A DNA stretch of 51,432 nucleotides from Candidatus Cryptobacteroides faecipullorum (GCA_017694885.1 JADIMH010000045.1:1-51432); one strand, 5' to 3'. Positions 1 through 8,778 are shown, counted from the first letter of the stretch. The notes: generated by a model not told the origin, from the sequence alone. Numbers and translations are program-made.

Positions 1-118
1 ATGCGTAGACGACGGACTTTTCGAGGGTATCCGCGATTTCCTTATCCCGGTCTGCAGCCTGACAGCAGATGTCCGTCAATGACGCGATGCTAATCCAAAG
101 AATAAGAAACCCTTTCAT
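1..118 (-). CDS. Probable outer-membrane receptor (TonB-dependent-like), N-terminus only
   Basis: This open frame starts at the ATG at 118 and runs off the left edge after 39 codons, so it is partial. It begins with a Lys and a hydrophobic stretch (MKGFLILWISIASL), which fits a signal peptide, followed by a Cys pair. The last residues, DTLEKSVVYA, resemble the segment just before the plug domain of many Bacteroidota TonB-dependent receptors. Its start lies inside the upstream lipoprotein gene, a 29-nt overlap in another frame, which suggests translational coupling. The receptor assignment is inference from a short stretch; another secreted protein is possible. Confidence 0.55.
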   Translation of the reverse strand, partial: MKGFLILWISIASLTDICCQAADRDKEIADTLEKSVVYA

Positions 119-725
119 ACACAAACAGGACCGGTACGGTCACCACTTCGTCTGTGGCAAAGTCATAGCATGTGCAGTCAATTACGGCCTCGAATCCGCC
201 TTCCTGGTCGAATGTGAGGGATCTTGCGGAATTACCTTGATAGTCTATGAGGTAAATCATATCGTCATATTCACCTCCAAGATCATCGCCGTTACCTTCA
301 TTATATGCGGCAGTATTTATCTTCCCGGACCTGTCCACTGAATATTTGAAGCCTATGAACATGCTGTCTCCGATATACATATCCTTGATTATATATTTAC
401 CGGACCTTTTGTCATAATCGACACGTTGTTTAGGGATTTCAATATGGAAAGATTCGTCTGTTTCATACTCTTTGACTGGGAAAATCCTTACAGGCTCTTC
501 CGTGATTCTTTGGTATGCAAGTTCAAATCCTTCAAATTCCGCTACCATGTCGTCACCTGCCGTGCCGTCCCCGTTAATGTCCAGCAGCCTGCCCTGAATG
601 GTGGCAGATCTGCATACGTACCGTCCTACTATAGTATCGGTGATTTTTTCAAGACTGTCATCCTCCTCTTTGCTGCAGGACAAAAGAAGGAGGGGCAGAA
701 GAAAAACATAAAATGATTTTTTCAT
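90..725 (-). CDS. Hypothetical lipoprotein with lipocalin-like N-terminal signature
   Basis: A 211-residue protein with a lipoprotein signal peptide. The lipobox LLSC puts the lipidated Cys at about residue 17, so it is an exported membrane-anchored protein. After it comes a pattern of the type VGRY...DINGDGTAGDDMVAEF. This resembles the start of Bacteroidota lipocalin-like lipoproteins, in which a short DLNGDG segment precedes a beta-rich domain. No catalytic motif is visible. It is the gene before the probable receptor at 1-118 and overlaps it. A surface or periplasmic partner of that receptor is a reasonable guess, but the function is unknown. Confidence 0.75.
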   Translation of the reverse strand: MKKSFYVFLLPLLLLSCSKEEDDSLEKITDTIVGRYVCRSATIQGRLLDINGDGTAGDDMVAEFEGFELAYQRITEEPVRIFPVKEYETDESFHIEIPKQRVDYDKRSGKYIIKDMYIGDSMFIGFKYSVDRSGKINTAAYNEGNGDDLGGEYDDMIYLIDYQGNSARSLTFDQEGGFEAVIDCTCYDFATDEVVTVPVLFVYERVSYSLD

Positions 726-899
726 CAGAATGCAATTTAAAACGGGGTAAATATAAAATTGCCGTTCCGATAATCAAAATAAAACTGACTGAACAGCCGT
801 ATCCGTGACATGAACGGTCATTTTCACTACATGAAAATAATCGCACCAGGTCCTATCCTAATCATTCATGAAATAGGGTCGAATAGAAAAAGTTTTTAC

Positions 900-907
900 T
901 ACTTTTG
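900..907 (+). promoter_or_regulatory. Promoter -7 element for the 972-2587 operon
   Basis: TACTTTTG matches the Bacteroidota primary-sigma -7 consensus TAnnTTTG on the + strand, about 65 nt before the first gene. No clear -33 TTTG is visible at the usual distance, so the call rests on one element. Confidence 0.5.
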
Positions 908-971
908 CAAAACTTGATCGATCCGGGTCATGAGTTTTGTAACCATATTGTAGACAAACACACGTAACATC

Positions 972-1451
972 TTGAAAATAAACGATAAACACAAAATACT
1001 CTTCGTCTGCCTCGGGAATATATGCAGATCTCCAGCCGCTCAGGGCGTTTTCCAGTCAATAGTAGACAGCGAGGGCGCGGCCGCCGGATTCGAGGTAGAT
1101 TCTGCCGGGACATATTCAGGCCATCAGGGGCAGTTGCCGGACAGGAGGATGAGAGAGGCGGCCGCAAGACGCGGCTACATGCTCACGCATAAGGCAAGAC
1201 CCGTGGAAATGACGGACTTCCTGGATTCCGACGTAATAGTCGCAATGGATGATGCCAATTACGAAGACCTCATGCATCTTGCACCTTCTGTCGAAGACTC
1301 GCGTAAAGTGGTAAAAATGGCCGACTACCTGACAACACACTCCATTTCCTATATTCCCGATCCGTATTATATGGGCGCCGAAGGGTTCGAACTGGTACTC
1401 GATCTGCTGGAAGAAGCTTGCAGGAATCTTTATAACAGTTTATCGGAATAA
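972..1451 (+). CDS. Low-molecular-weight protein-tyrosine phosphatase
   Basis: A 159-residue enzyme of the low-molecular-weight phosphotyrosine phosphatase family, cytosolic. The phosphate loop C13-L-G-N-I-C-R19-S is intact, giving the C(x)5R signature with nucleophile C13 and phosphate-binding R19. The general acid D130 sits in DPYY near the C-terminus. The length is normal. The start is a TTG at 972: the frame is closed by TAG at 951 and has no ATG before the catalytic loop. It is first in a tight operon; the next gene starts directly after its stop codon. In other bacteria such phosphatases often act on tyrosine kinases of surface-polysaccharide export, but no kinase is seen here. Confidence 0.9.
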   Translation: MKINDKHKILFVCLGNICRSPAAQGVFQSIVDSEGAAAGFEVDSAGTYSGHQGQLPDRRMREAAARRGYMLTHKARPVEMTDFLDSDVIVAMDDANYEDLMHLAPSVEDSRKVVKMADYLTTHSISYIPDPYYMGAEGFELVLDLLEEACRNLYNSLSE

Positions 1452-2000
1452 ATGTTATCGTTCAAACATACGCTAAGACAGCTTTTCCGCAGAAAGAAAA
1501 GCGCATCCATGGAATCCGAAGCCCGGGAAGCCGGAGTAAATACAGGACATGGGAATGAGTTCCATTCCCGGTTCTGGTGCAGCAGCGAGCCTTACCTGAT
1601 TACGATAGGGAACGGTTGCCAGATTGCCAAGGATGTAAAAATCTTCACGCATGGAGGAGCCAAAGCGGCAAGACACATATCCCCAAGATTCGACTGCTTC
1701 GGAAAAGTCGCAATAGGGGACAATGTCTATATCGGCAGCAACGCTCTCATAATGCCTGGCGTCACTATCGGGAACAATGTCTTGGTAGCGGCAGGCTCTG
1801 TCGTATGCAACTCTGTCCCTGACGGGACTGTAATAGGAGGCAACCCTGCAAGGATAATCTGTACCGTGGAAGAATATTACAGAAGGAACCTGCCGTTCAA
1901 CACCGATACGAAAGGGCTCGGCACGGAAGAGAAAAAGGCCGTCCTGCTCAGTCTGCCTGAAGAGAAATTCATTAAAAAGAAATCACTTCAAATACAATAA
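1452..2000 (+). CDS. Hexapeptide-repeat acyltransferase
   Basis: A 182-residue left-handed beta-helix acyltransferase (LbetaH, CapG/maltose-acetyltransferase-like). Imperfect hexapeptide repeats run from about residue 50 to 135 (VAIGDNVYIGSNALIMPGV, then VTIGNNVLVAAGSVV), and the closing IGGNPARII is typical of the family. H67 and H75 are candidate catalytic His residues. The likely reaction is O-acetylation of a sugar with acetyl-CoA; the acceptor is not identifiable. The ATG abuts the phosphatase stop (TAAATG), so the two are probably co-translated. The pairing with a phosphatase suggests exopolysaccharide or envelope glycan metabolism, which is inference. Confidence 0.85.
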   Translation: MLSFKHTLRQLFRRKKSASMESEAREAGVNTGHGNEFHSRFWCSSEPYLITIGNGCQIAKDVKIFTHGGAKAARHISPRFDCFGKVAIGDNVYIGSNALIMPGVTIGNNVLVAAGSVVCNSVPDGTVIGGNPARIICTVEEYYRRNLPFNTDTKGLGTEEKKAVLLSLPEEKFIKKKSLQIQ

Positions 2001-2011
2001 TACCAATTATC

Positions 2012-2587
2012 ATGAAAGGAGTTTACATGTTTTTTGCCGACGGTTTCGAGGAAACCGAAGCATTGGCTGCAGGCGATATTCTTCACCGCGGAGGCGTGGA
2101 TTTCAAGATGGTTTCAATCAACGGAAGTCTCGGTGTGAAAAGCTCTCATGGCGTTCATGTCCTGACGGACATGAGTTTCGGTGAGTTCAAGAACAGCGTA
2201 GAGTCCGATGGTACCGGTGCCTCGGATGTCATGATTTTCCCCGGAGGAATGCCAGGCTCTACCAATCTTGCAGAATGCAAGGAGCTTATGGACATGATGC
2301 AGAAGCATTACAGCGAAGGCGGATGCGTTGCCGCCATCTGTGCCGCCCCGAGCGTCGTACTCGGTCTGCTGCCGGGACTTAAAGGCAGGAAAATGACATG
2401 CTATGACGGGTTCGAGCCTGCCCTTATTGAAAAAGGCGTCGACTTTACCGCAGAAGGCGTCACCGTGGACGGCAATATCATCACGGCCCGTGGAGCAGGC
2501 TTTGCCGTCGACTTCGGACTCGCTATAGTGGAATACCTCAAAGGCAAGGATGCAGCAGAGAAAGTAGCCCGCAGCATCATGCTGTAG
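2012..2587 (+). CDS. DJ-1/PfpI family protein (YajL/ThiJ-like)
   Basis: A 191-residue protein of the DJ-1/PfpI superfamily, full length. The nucleophile-elbow Cys is C110 in AAICAAPS, and the acidic partner is in FEETEA near residue 13-16. The FPGGMPGS segment near residue 76 shapes the active site. YajL/DJ-1 relatives are linked to protection against carbonyl and oxidative damage. Older annotations as a thiazole monophosphate biosynthesis enzyme are probably wrong for this clade. It follows the acyltransferase by 11 nt and ends the operon before the structured terminator at 2610-2690. Confidence 0.88.
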   Translation: MKGVYMFFADGFEETEALAAGDILHRGGVDFKMVSINGSLGVKSSHGVHVLTDMSFGEFKNSVESDGTGASDVMIFPGGMPGSTNLAECKELMDMMQKHYSEGGCVAAICAAPSVVLGLLPGLKGRKMTCYDGFEPALIEKGVDFTAEGVTVDGNIITARGAGFAVDFGLAIVEYLKGKDAAEKVARSIML

Positions 2588-2609
2588 TCTATAGAACATA
2601 ACTATAATA

Positions 2610-2690
2610 GGACAAGTGTTTTCCTGAACCCCTCCCGCTCCGCGGGTCCTCCCCTGTACGGGGTGCAACGGTTCAGAAAAACACCTGTCC
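2610..2690. terminator. Three-armed inverted repeat between convergent genes
   Basis: The outer arms, 2610-2630 and 2670-2690, are complementary at 19 of 21 positions. The two mismatches become G-U wobbles only in the minus-strand transcript, so that transcript forms an unbroken 21-bp stem. Inside the stem are two smaller hairpins: 2634-2646 (CCCGC/GCGGG) and 2651-2663 (CCCC/GGGG). The element separates the pfpI and fumarase stop codons. It probably ends or protects transcripts from both sides, the fumarase side in particular. It could also be a copy of a dispersed palindromic repeat. Confidence 0.65.
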
Positions 2691-2711
2691 TGATTCTATA
2701 CGGATCTTCCG

Positions 2712-4319
2712 TTATATAGTCTTGAAGAAATCGTTGCCCTTGTCGTCTACCAGGATGAATGCAGGGAAATCCTCCACCCGGATCTTCCATATTGCTTCCA
2801 TACCGAGTTCAGGATATTCGACGCATTCGATAGACTTGATATTGTTCTGAGCAAGGATAGCGGCAGGCCCACCGATAGAGCCGAGGTAGAATCCGCCGTG
2901 CTTCTTGCAGGCATCCGTCACCTGCTGGCTTCTGTTACCCTTTGCCAGCATGACCATGCTGCCGCCATGACTCTGGAACAGGTCTACATAAGGGTCCATA
3001 CGGCCGGCCGTAGTCGGCCCCATCGAACCGCAGGCCATTCCGGCAGGAGTCTTTGCAGGACCGGCATAGTAGACAGGATGATCCTTCATATACTGAGGCA
3101 TCTCCTCTCCCCTGTCAAGACGCTCCTTGATCCTGGCATGCGCGATGTCACGTGCTACGATGATGGTACCGTTAAGGCTCAGACGGGTAGAAACCGGATA
3201 TTTGGTCAGTTCCTTGAGAATTTCCGGCATAGGACGGTCAAGATCGATCCTGACTGCATTGCCTTCGCCTGCATTACGGAGCTCCTCAGGAATAAGACGG
3301 CCAGGATTGTCATCCATCTTCTCGATCCAGATACCGTCCTTGTTGATCTTGGCCTTGATGTTCCTGTCGGCAGAGCAGCTTACCCCGAGTCCTACAGGAC
3401 AGCTTGCCCCGTGGCGCGGAAGCCTGATTATACGCACATCGTGAGCGTAGTATTTACCGCCGAACTGTGCGCCGAGCCCGATCTTGTGGGCCTCTTCAAG
3501 TACCTGTTTTTCAAGTTCTACATCCCTGAAAGCACGTCCTGTCTCATCGCCTGTAGTAGGAAGGGAATCATAATAGTGCGTAGAAGCGAGCTTTACGGTA
3601 AGAAGGTTCTTCTCAGCCGACGTACCTCCGATTACGAACGCTATATGGTAAGGAGGGCAGGCCGCCGTTCCGAGGGTCTTCATCTTGGCAACAAGGAAAG
3701 GGACCAGAGTCTGAGGATTGAGGATAGCCTTGGTCTCCTGGTAAAGATATGTCTTGTTGGCAGAACCGCCGCCTTTAGCTACGCAGAGGAACCTGTATTC
3801 CATACCTTCGGTAGCCTCGATATCTATCTGGGCAGGAAGGTTGCACTTGGTGTTGACCTCTTCATACATTGAAAGAGGTGCATTCTGCGAATAGCGGAGG
3901 TTTTCCTCGGTGTAAGTCTTGTAGACCCCCAGAGAAAGGGCTTCTTCGTCACAGTAGCCTGTCCAGACCTGCTGGCCTTTCTCTCCATGGATAATGGCTG
4001 TTCCCGTATCCTGACAGAACGGCAGCTTGCCTTTGCACGCCACTTCTGCGTTACGCAGGAAAGTAAGGGCTACATACTTGTCGTTCTCGCTGGCCTCAGG
4101 GTCATGCAGAATCTTGGCTACCTGCTCGTTATGTGCAGGACGAAGCATGAAGGACACATCGTGGAAAGCCGCGTTGGCCATAGCCGTAAGTCCTTCCTTG
4201 GCCACTTTAAGGATCGGTTTGCCTTCGAATTCTCCCACAGAGACGTAGTCTTTTGTGAGGAGATAGTATTCAGTCTGGTCCTCGCCAAGCTGAAACATCG
4301 GTGCATATTTGAATTCCAT
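2712..4319 (-). CDS. Fumarate hydratase, class I (4Fe-4S)
   Basis: A 535-residue iron-sulfur fumarase of the single-chain FumA/FumB type. It interconverts fumarate and malate in the (often reductive) TCA branch. Three Cys match the cluster ligands in position and spacing: C102 in LPFCQDTG, C221 in ACPPYH and C315 in GVSCSADRN. The C-terminal beta subunit-like domain carries the conserved TTAGRMDPY and KGNRS motifs. Class I fumarases are oxygen-sensitive, which fits an anaerobe. It lies 11 nt downstream of prfB on the same strand, so the two are probably co-transcribed, and the three-armed terminator follows. Confidence 0.93.
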   Translation of the reverse strand: MEFKYAPMFQLGEDQTEYYLLTKDYVSVGEFEGKPILKVAKEGLTAMANAAFHDVSFMLRPAHNEQVAKILHDPEASENDKYVALTFLRNAEVACKGKLPFCQDTGTAIIHGEKGQQVWTGYCDEEALSLGVYKTYTEENLRYSQNAPLSMYEEVNTKCNLPAQIDIEATEGMEYRFLCVAKGGGSANKTYLYQETKAILNPQTLVPFLVAKMKTLGTAACPPYHIAFVIGGTSAEKNLLTVKLASTHYYDSLPTTGDETGRAFRDVELEKQVLEEAHKIGLGAQFGGKYYAHDVRIIRLPRHGASCPVGLGVSCSADRNIKAKINKDGIWIEKMDDNPGRLIPEELRNAGEGNAVRIDLDRPMPEILKELTKYPVSTRLSLNGTIIVARDIAHARIKERLDRGEEMPQYMKDHPVYYAGPAKTPAGMACGSMGPTTAGRMDPYVDLFQSHGGSMVMLAKGNRSQQVTDACKKHGGFYLGSIGGPAAILAQNNIKSIECVEYPELGMEAIWKIRVEDFPAFILVDDKGNDFFKTI

Positions 4320-4330
4320 ATAGTTGATGT

Positions 4331-5440
4331 TTAGTGATTTCCCATAAGATAGACTTTCATGAACCCGTTAAGGTCGCCGTCCAGGACAGCCTGGGTGTCC
4401 GATGTTTCATATCCTGTCCGGAGATCCTTGACCATTTTGTACGGATGCAGGACATAGCTGCGAATCTGCGACCCCCACTCTATCTTCTTCTTCTGGCCTT
4501 CGAGTTCGGCCTGCTTTGCCTGCCGTTTTTTCAGCTCGAGGTCATAAAGGCGCGATTTAAGTATACGGAGGGCATTCTGTCTGTTGTCCAGCTGGGAACG
4601 GGTCTCGGTATTCTCTACGACTATCCCTGTAGGAATATGCCTCACACGGACTCCTGTCTCCACTTTGTTGACATTCTGTCCTCCGGCTCCGCTGGAACGG
4701 TATGTATCCCATTCCAGGTCAGATGGATTGATTTCTATCTCTATCGTATCGTCTACAAGAGGATAGACAAAGACCGAAGAAAATGTGGTCTGCCTCTTGC
4801 CCTGGGCATTGAAAGGAGATATGCGAACGAGCCGGTGTACGCCGCTTTCCGCCTTCAGGTAGCCGAAAGCATAGTCGCCTTCAAACTGTATGGTGGCGGA
4901 CTTTATTCCGGCATCCTCTCCTTCAAGCACATCCGTTACGGTCACCTTGTAGCCGTTCCTTTCCCCCCAGCGCATATACATGCGCATAAGCATCGACGAC
5001 CAGTCATTCGACTCTGTGCCGCCTGCACCGGAATTTATGGTAAGGATAGCTCCGAGATTATCTCCTTCTTCTCCGAGCATGTTCCTGAGTTCCAACGCTT
5101 CGACATCCGACTCGGCCGCCTGGTATGCCTTCGCCAGTTCTTCTTCCTCAGGAGTGGACAGATCTTCGGCTGTCCCCGATATGCTTTCCTTTGCAAAGTC
5201 ATACAAGACATCGAGGTCGGACGACTCGGAAGCCACCCTGTCATATCCGCTTACCCAGAATTTCACGGCGGCGAGCTCTTTCAGGAACTTTTCCGCTTCC
5301 TTGGGGTCATCCCAGAAACCAGGCTCGAGAGTACGGGCCTGCTTCTTTTCCACTTCTTGCCTTTTCGTATCGATGTCCAGACACTTTTTCAGGGTTTCGA
5401 CCCTGGCCTGTAGACTTTTTATCTGCTCTGATGTAATCAT
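4331..5440 (-). CDS. prfB: Peptide chain release factor 2
   Basis: RF2 ends translation at UGA and UAA. The SPF stop-codon recognition tripeptide ([11 protein letters not shown]) and the GGQ hydrolysis loop ([10 protein letters not shown]) are both present. I place the start at the ATG at 5440 (MITSEQIKS), preceded by GGAAAG. The longer frame to 5491 would begin inside the promoter -7 element at 5489-5496. From 5440 the protein has 369 residues. The N-terminal segment is read in one frame with no internal UGA, so the programmed +1 frameshift common in other phyla is absent. The gene is followed after 11 nt by fumarase. Confidence 0.94.
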   Translation of the reverse strand: MITSEQIKSLQARVETLKKCLDIDTKRQEVEKKQARTLEPGFWDDPKEAEKFLKELAAVKFWVSGYDRVASESSDLDVLYDFAKESISGTAEDLSTPEEEELAKAYQAAESDVEALELRNMLGEEGDNLGAILTINSGAGGTESNDWSSMLMRMYMRWGERNGYKVTVTDVLEGEDAGIKSATIQFEGDYAFGYLKAESGVHRLVRISPFNAQGKRQTTFSSVFVYPLVDDTIEIEINPSDLEWDTYRSSGAGGQNVNKVETGVRVRHIPTGIVVENTETRSQLDNRQNALRILKSRLYDLELKKRQAKQAELEGQKKKIEWGSQIRSYVLHPYKMVKDLRTGYETSDTQAVLDGDLNGFMKVYLMGNH

Positions 5441-5488
5441 ATAATTCTTTCCGATATCTGCTCCGGCCACTTTTGCAGGAACATCCTG

Positions 5489-5496
5489 CAAAGATA
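5489..5496 (-). promoter_or_regulatory. prfB promoter -7 element
   Basis: TATCTTTG on the minus strand matches TAnnTTTG. Transcription would start near 5482, giving a leader of about 40 nt before the ATG at 5440. This rules out the longer prfB start at 5491. Confidence 0.6.
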
Positions 5497-5554
5497 AGAA
5501 ACTGTTTTGGAAATTTTCCGTACCAATGCTTTAGAAACTGTTTTAAACAGCTTT

Positions 5555-5796
5555 TTACTTTACAATCCACCTGTCTATGTTCCGGGTCTCCGACGAGAAG
5601 TTCAGGTCAAGATGAAGAATCGGATACGCCTTTCACTCCTTCTCCATCTCCTGTATGGCAAGACCATCGAACAGCTCTTTCCGAATCGCCTCGGACGGCT
5701 CGGGAAATAGTATCACCCGGTCCTTGCCAATTCATATATTCTGGCAGTCTTGTCTATATAAAAATAACCGTCCTTGCGGAGACTCTCCCATATCTG
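5555..5796 (-). pseudogene. Remnant of an AAA-ATPase-like protein (AAA_9/DUF1703 family)
   Basis: Reading the minus strand gives IWESLRKDGYFYIDKTARI, then YELARTG, a TGA stop, and YYFPSRPRRFGKS in the same frame. This is the N-terminal and Walker A signature of the Bacteroidota AAA-ATPase/PD-(D/E)XK family. It then continues in another frame as RKELFDGLAIQEMEKE, a TGA stop, and KAYPILHLDLN, also conserved in that family. About a dozen family residues between GKS and RKELF are missing. The junction CGGAAAGAGC could encode either side, which suggests a deletion between short direct repeats. With two stops, a frameshift and no remaining C-terminus, it is dead. Confidence 0.8.
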
Positions 5797-5926
5797 TTAT
5801 TGACCTTTCAAATTTTTAAAGGTACGAATTTATTACAATAAATATGCTTCCGCATCCTGCTATTGCATCCCCCGCGGTATGAACGCAGGAACATAAAGAA
5901 ATGACGTGAACACGGGACCGAATTGC

Positions 5927-6973
5927 CTATATCAGCGAAATCCCGTGTCTGAGACATTCCGCCCGCATTTCCTCCGGCCATATCGCGCTCTGGATCTCGC
6001 CGATATGGGCTTTCCGGAGAAGGAACATGCACAGGCGGGACTGCCCGATTCCTCCGCCGACAGTGCACGGGAGGTCCCCGGAAAGCAACAGACGGTGGAA
6101 ATACAGGTCCGATTTCCATTCCTCGTGTCTCAGTTCCAGCTGCCTGCGCAGCGACCCTGCATCGACCCTGACCCCCATGCTCGAAAGCTCGAAAGAATCC
6201 TCAAGGACAGGGTTCCAGACCAGTATGTCGCCGTTGAGTCCACGGTAAGGAGCATTTTCCGGTCCCTCCCCGTTCAATGTGCTCCAGTCATCATAGTCCG
6301 ACGCCCTGCCGTCATGGACCGTACCGTCTGACAGGACACCGCCTATGCCGATGACGAACACCGCCCCGTATTTACGCACTATCGCCCTTTCACGTTCTTT
6401 TGCAGGCAGTTCAGGGTACATCTTCAGCAGTTCCTCGGAATGGATGAATCTGATTTCATCAGGAAGGACAGGCTCTATCTGAGGGAACTCGACATAGATC
6501 TTGTTTTCAGTGACTTTAAGAGCCTCATAAATCCTCCGTACAGTCTTCTTCAGAAAATCGAGGTTCCTCTGCCGAGGAGTGATGACCCTCTCCCAGTCCC
6601 ACTGGTCTACATAGATGGAATGGATATTGTCCAGATCCTCGTCCGGCCTGAGTGCATTCATATCAGTATAGATACCTCTGCCGGAAGGGAGCCCCATTTC
6701 CCACAGTTTAAGGCGTTTCCATTTTGCAAGGGAATGGACCACCTCGGCCCCGGCGTCCCCGAGGCTTTTTACAGGGAAGCGCACCGGCCTTTCCACGCCG
6801 TTCAGGTCATCGTTCAGTCCCGTACCGGACAGCACCACCATTGGGGCTGTGACCCTCAGAAGGGTAAGCTGGGCGGAAAGATTCTCCTGGAACATGTCCT
6901 TGACATATTTTATCGCCTTCTCGGTACTTTCCGCACTGCCGAGAAGATTCCTGTAGTTTGAAGGGTAAATCAT
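5927..6973 (-). CDS. asnA: Aspartate--ammonia ligase (asparagine synthetase A)
   Basis: AsnA makes asparagine from aspartate, ammonia and ATP in the cytosol. It is a class II aminoacyl-tRNA-synthetase-like fold. Diagnostic segments are EVVHSLAKWKR, IYVDQWDWERVI, IHSEELL, LNGDILVWNPVLEDSFELSSMG and the motif-3-like GGGIGQSRLCMFLLR. From the ATG at 6973 (MIYPSNYRNLL) it has 348 residues, close to its relatives, with GAGG 8 nt upstream. An upstream ATG at 7003 would add ten residues (MAVGLVEAYF) and cannot be excluded, because both lie downstream of the promoter at 7025-7058. Confidence 0.94.
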   Translation of the reverse strand: MIYPSNYRNLLGSAESTEKAIKYVKDMFQENLSAQLTLLRVTAPMVVLSGTGLNDDLNGVERPVRFPVKSLGDAGAEVVHSLAKWKRLKLWEMGLPSGRGIYTDMNALRPDEDLDNIHSIYVDQWDWERVITPRQRNLDFLKKTVRRIYEALKVTENKIYVEFPQIEPVLPDEIRFIHSEELLKMYPELPAKERERAIVRKYGAVFVIGIGGVLSDGTVHDGRASDYDDWSTLNGEGPENAPYRGLNGDILVWNPVLEDSFELSSMGVRVDAGSLRRQLELRHEEWKSDLYFHRLLLSGDLPCTVGGGIGQSRLCMFLLRKAHIGEIQSAIWPEEMRAECLRHGISLI

Positions 6974-7024
6974 AAAATAAGCCTCAACCAGGCCAACAGC
7001 CATTTACTTGATCTTTTCTCATTG

Positions 7025-7058
7025 CAAATGTAATTATTATTCTTAGCTATCAGGCAAA
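7025..7058 (-). promoter_or_regulatory. asnA promoter (-33 TTTG, -7 TACATTTG)
   Basis: On the minus strand TTTG (7055-7058) and TACATTTG (7025-7032) are separated by 22 nt, a good match to the Bacteroidota two-element promoter. The predicted transcript start is near 7018. Confidence 0.65.
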
Positions 7059-7145
7059 CAGTCTATAATGTTTCTGACATTTCCTGCAGAATCAAGATAG
7101 GAGGGAGATAATTATGCGAGAAGCCAAAGATATATTATTCGCAAC

Positions 7146-7182
7146 AAAAGTTCCGGCGGACTTGCAATCCGCCGGAACTTTT
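7146..7182 (-). terminator. Rho-independent terminator ending the susC-led operon
   Basis: Perfect 15-bp inverted repeat (7146-7160 and 7168-7182) with a 7-nt loop; A/T runs at both ends make it usable in either direction. It lies about 50 nt past the stop of the last PUL gene at 7232, on the minus strand. Confidence 0.85.
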
Positions 7183-7231
7183 CATTTCAAGAGAATATGT
7201 ATTCCTTATCCAGGAATTTTGTCTCCTTTCA

Positions 7232-8752
7232 TCAGTCGACAATTTCTATTTCTGTCTGGTCAGACTTGTCTACGAAAACAATATCCTGCTGCTGGGCAGT
7301 CATACGGATAGTCTTCAGCGGACATACGGATCCGCTCCATCCGCTATATTCACGCCTTGCCATCAAAGTAGCCAGATTAGAGCACCCGGTCACGTCTAAC
7401 GTAGCACAGTTATCATAGTATTGGAGTCCGCTGGCGCTGCTCTGCACGTCCAAATATTCGAGATTCTCACCAGATATAGTCAAGGATTCCGACGTCAGAT
7501 AATTGAAATAACTTGACGGGCTGCTGGACAACACAAATCTCGTCATAGGATTTTTGCCGAAATGTATCTCTGAAATATTATATGAGTTCGACAAAGAGAG
7601 AGACTCTATACCCGTACAGTCTGAAATGTCTATAATGGAAACAACCTGGTTGCGGACATTCAAAGTAGTCAGTGCAGGGAATATCCCGAGTCCGTATATT
7701 TCGGAAACATTGTAGGTTATAGCGAGAGATTCTCCTATCTTTCCTTCATATCCGACTTCATATTTTCCAAGCTCTTCATCATAGATAAGCCATCCGAAAT
7801 CAGCAAGACATGAAAGCAGTTCCTCATCTTCTATGTCAGCATATAGCGGATTCGGATCCTGCTGCCTGACTGTAATCTGCAGAAGACTCGTATATTCCTG
7901 CAGAAAACGTATCTGTCCCTGTCTGGTTCCGGGGCTTTCCGATATAATGAACCGGTAAGTCCGTTCTGTCAGGCCGTCTTCTCCCTTAGCTCCTGTCTCA
8001 GGCTCGCCAGCGCTTGTAATCCATGAGTCTGTTGAGCATGTCGTCTCAACATTGGAGCGGGTCACTACAGTGATTTCAGTCTCGCCAAGTCCTGTCTTGA
8101 TATAAGTCTCGTCAGTCAGTACTGCGTCGAGCTGCGCCTGGGACACATGCAGACTGATACTTTTGTCCGCTGCCCCGGTTATAGTGACATCAGTTTCGCG
8201 CGGAACGTAGATTTCGGTCTTGTCCACCGTGAAGGTCAGTATCTGCTTGCCGAAAACCGTTTCATTACCCTCATAGTGTATCCACTGCGATGCTTCTCCC
8301 GTAAAAGAGATTTCGAAATCGGAAATATTGGAATTTACCTGCACATTGAGTTTTCCTCCGTCTGATGAGAACTCTGCTTCCGCTTCAGTAAGCAGTTCCA
8401 GATAGTATTCAGGATCGGACTGTACTGTAAGAGTCTTGACGGCGGAACCTGCAAAGATCTTGAACTCTGCCATTAGGGACTCTTCCCCTGTGTTAGGCTC
8501 CACAGTCACTTCCAACGACTGTCCGCTTTTCCCTGAATCAGCGGACAGAGTCAGCCACTCTGCTGATTTTCCGGAAACTCTCCAATCTTCGGAACTTGTC
8601 ACCGTGATACTGAACGTATCTCCTTCAGGGCCGGCGACAATACTTTCCTGAGACAGCTCTACCGAACTTGCTCCGGACTCGGTCTCCATGCTGTCGGAGC
8701 AGGCGGCAACGACAGCCGCCACTCCGAGCATCAATATTATATGTCTTTTCAT
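7232..8752 (-). CDS. BACON-domain lipoprotein, probable surface glycan-binding protein
   Basis: A 506-residue lipoprotein (lipobox VVAAC, Cys18). Residues about 30-300 hold two to three immunoglobulin-like repeats of BACON type (VELSQESIVAGPEGDTFSI, then a W-x-x-S element), a module named for carbohydrate binding in Bacteroidota. The last third, about 335-505, changes to short leucine/isoleucine-rich repeats (LTTLNVRN, IESLSLSN, NLEYLDVQ, LATLMARR) like a leucine-rich-repeat fold. It is the last gene of the susC-led operon, just before the terminator. The position suggests an extra glycan or glycoprotein binder at the cell surface. No catalytic domain is seen. Confidence 0.75.
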   Translation of the reverse strand: MKRHIILMLGVAAVVAACSDSMETESGASSVELSQESIVAGPEGDTFSITVTSSEDWRVSGKSAEWLTLSADSGKSGQSLEVTVEPNTGEESLMAEFKIFAGSAVKTLTVQSDPEYYLELLTEAEAEFSSDGGKLNVQVNSNISDFEISFTGEASQWIHYEGNETVFGKQILTFTVDKTEIYVPRETDVTITGAADKSISLHVSQAQLDAVLTDETYIKTGLGETEITVVTRSNVETTCSTDSWITSAGEPETGAKGEDGLTERTYRFIISESPGTRQGQIRFLQEYTSLLQITVRQQDPNPLYADIEDEELLSCLADFGWLIYDEELGKYEVGYEGKIGESLAITYNVSEIYGLGIFPALTTLNVRNQVVSIIDISDCTGIESLSLSNSYNISEIHFGKNPMTRFVLSSSPSSYFNYLTSESLTISGENLEYLDVQSSASGLQYYDNCATLDVTGCSNLATLMARREYSGWSGSVCPLKTIRMTAQQQDIVFVDKSDQTEIEIVD

Positions 8753-8778
8753 TCTATTGTATTTTTCTGTTGGACTGT

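Noticed and set aside
2898..3872. A 324-codon open frame on the + strand
   Set aside because: It is antisense to the fumarase gene, whose protein is fully conserved. The translation is low-complexity in style, with many His, Arg and Cys, and no family match.
5300..5440. Programmed +1 frameshift in prfB
   Set aside because: The N-terminal region is read in one frame and contains no internal UGA at the usual site.
5555..5796. UGA recoded as an amino acid in the AAA-ATPase remnant
   Set aside because: An intact RF2 with the SPF motif is next door, and there is also a frameshift and a missing C-terminus. Decay is the simpler reading.
5473..5841. A 122-codon + strand frame
   Set aside because: It is the opposite strand of the AAA-ATPase pseudogene and has no independent support.
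7114..7311. A 65-codon + strand frame preceded by a good GGAGG
   Set aside because: It runs through the terminator hairpin and into the antisense of the BACON gene. The sequence has no family features, so the GGAGG is taken as chance.
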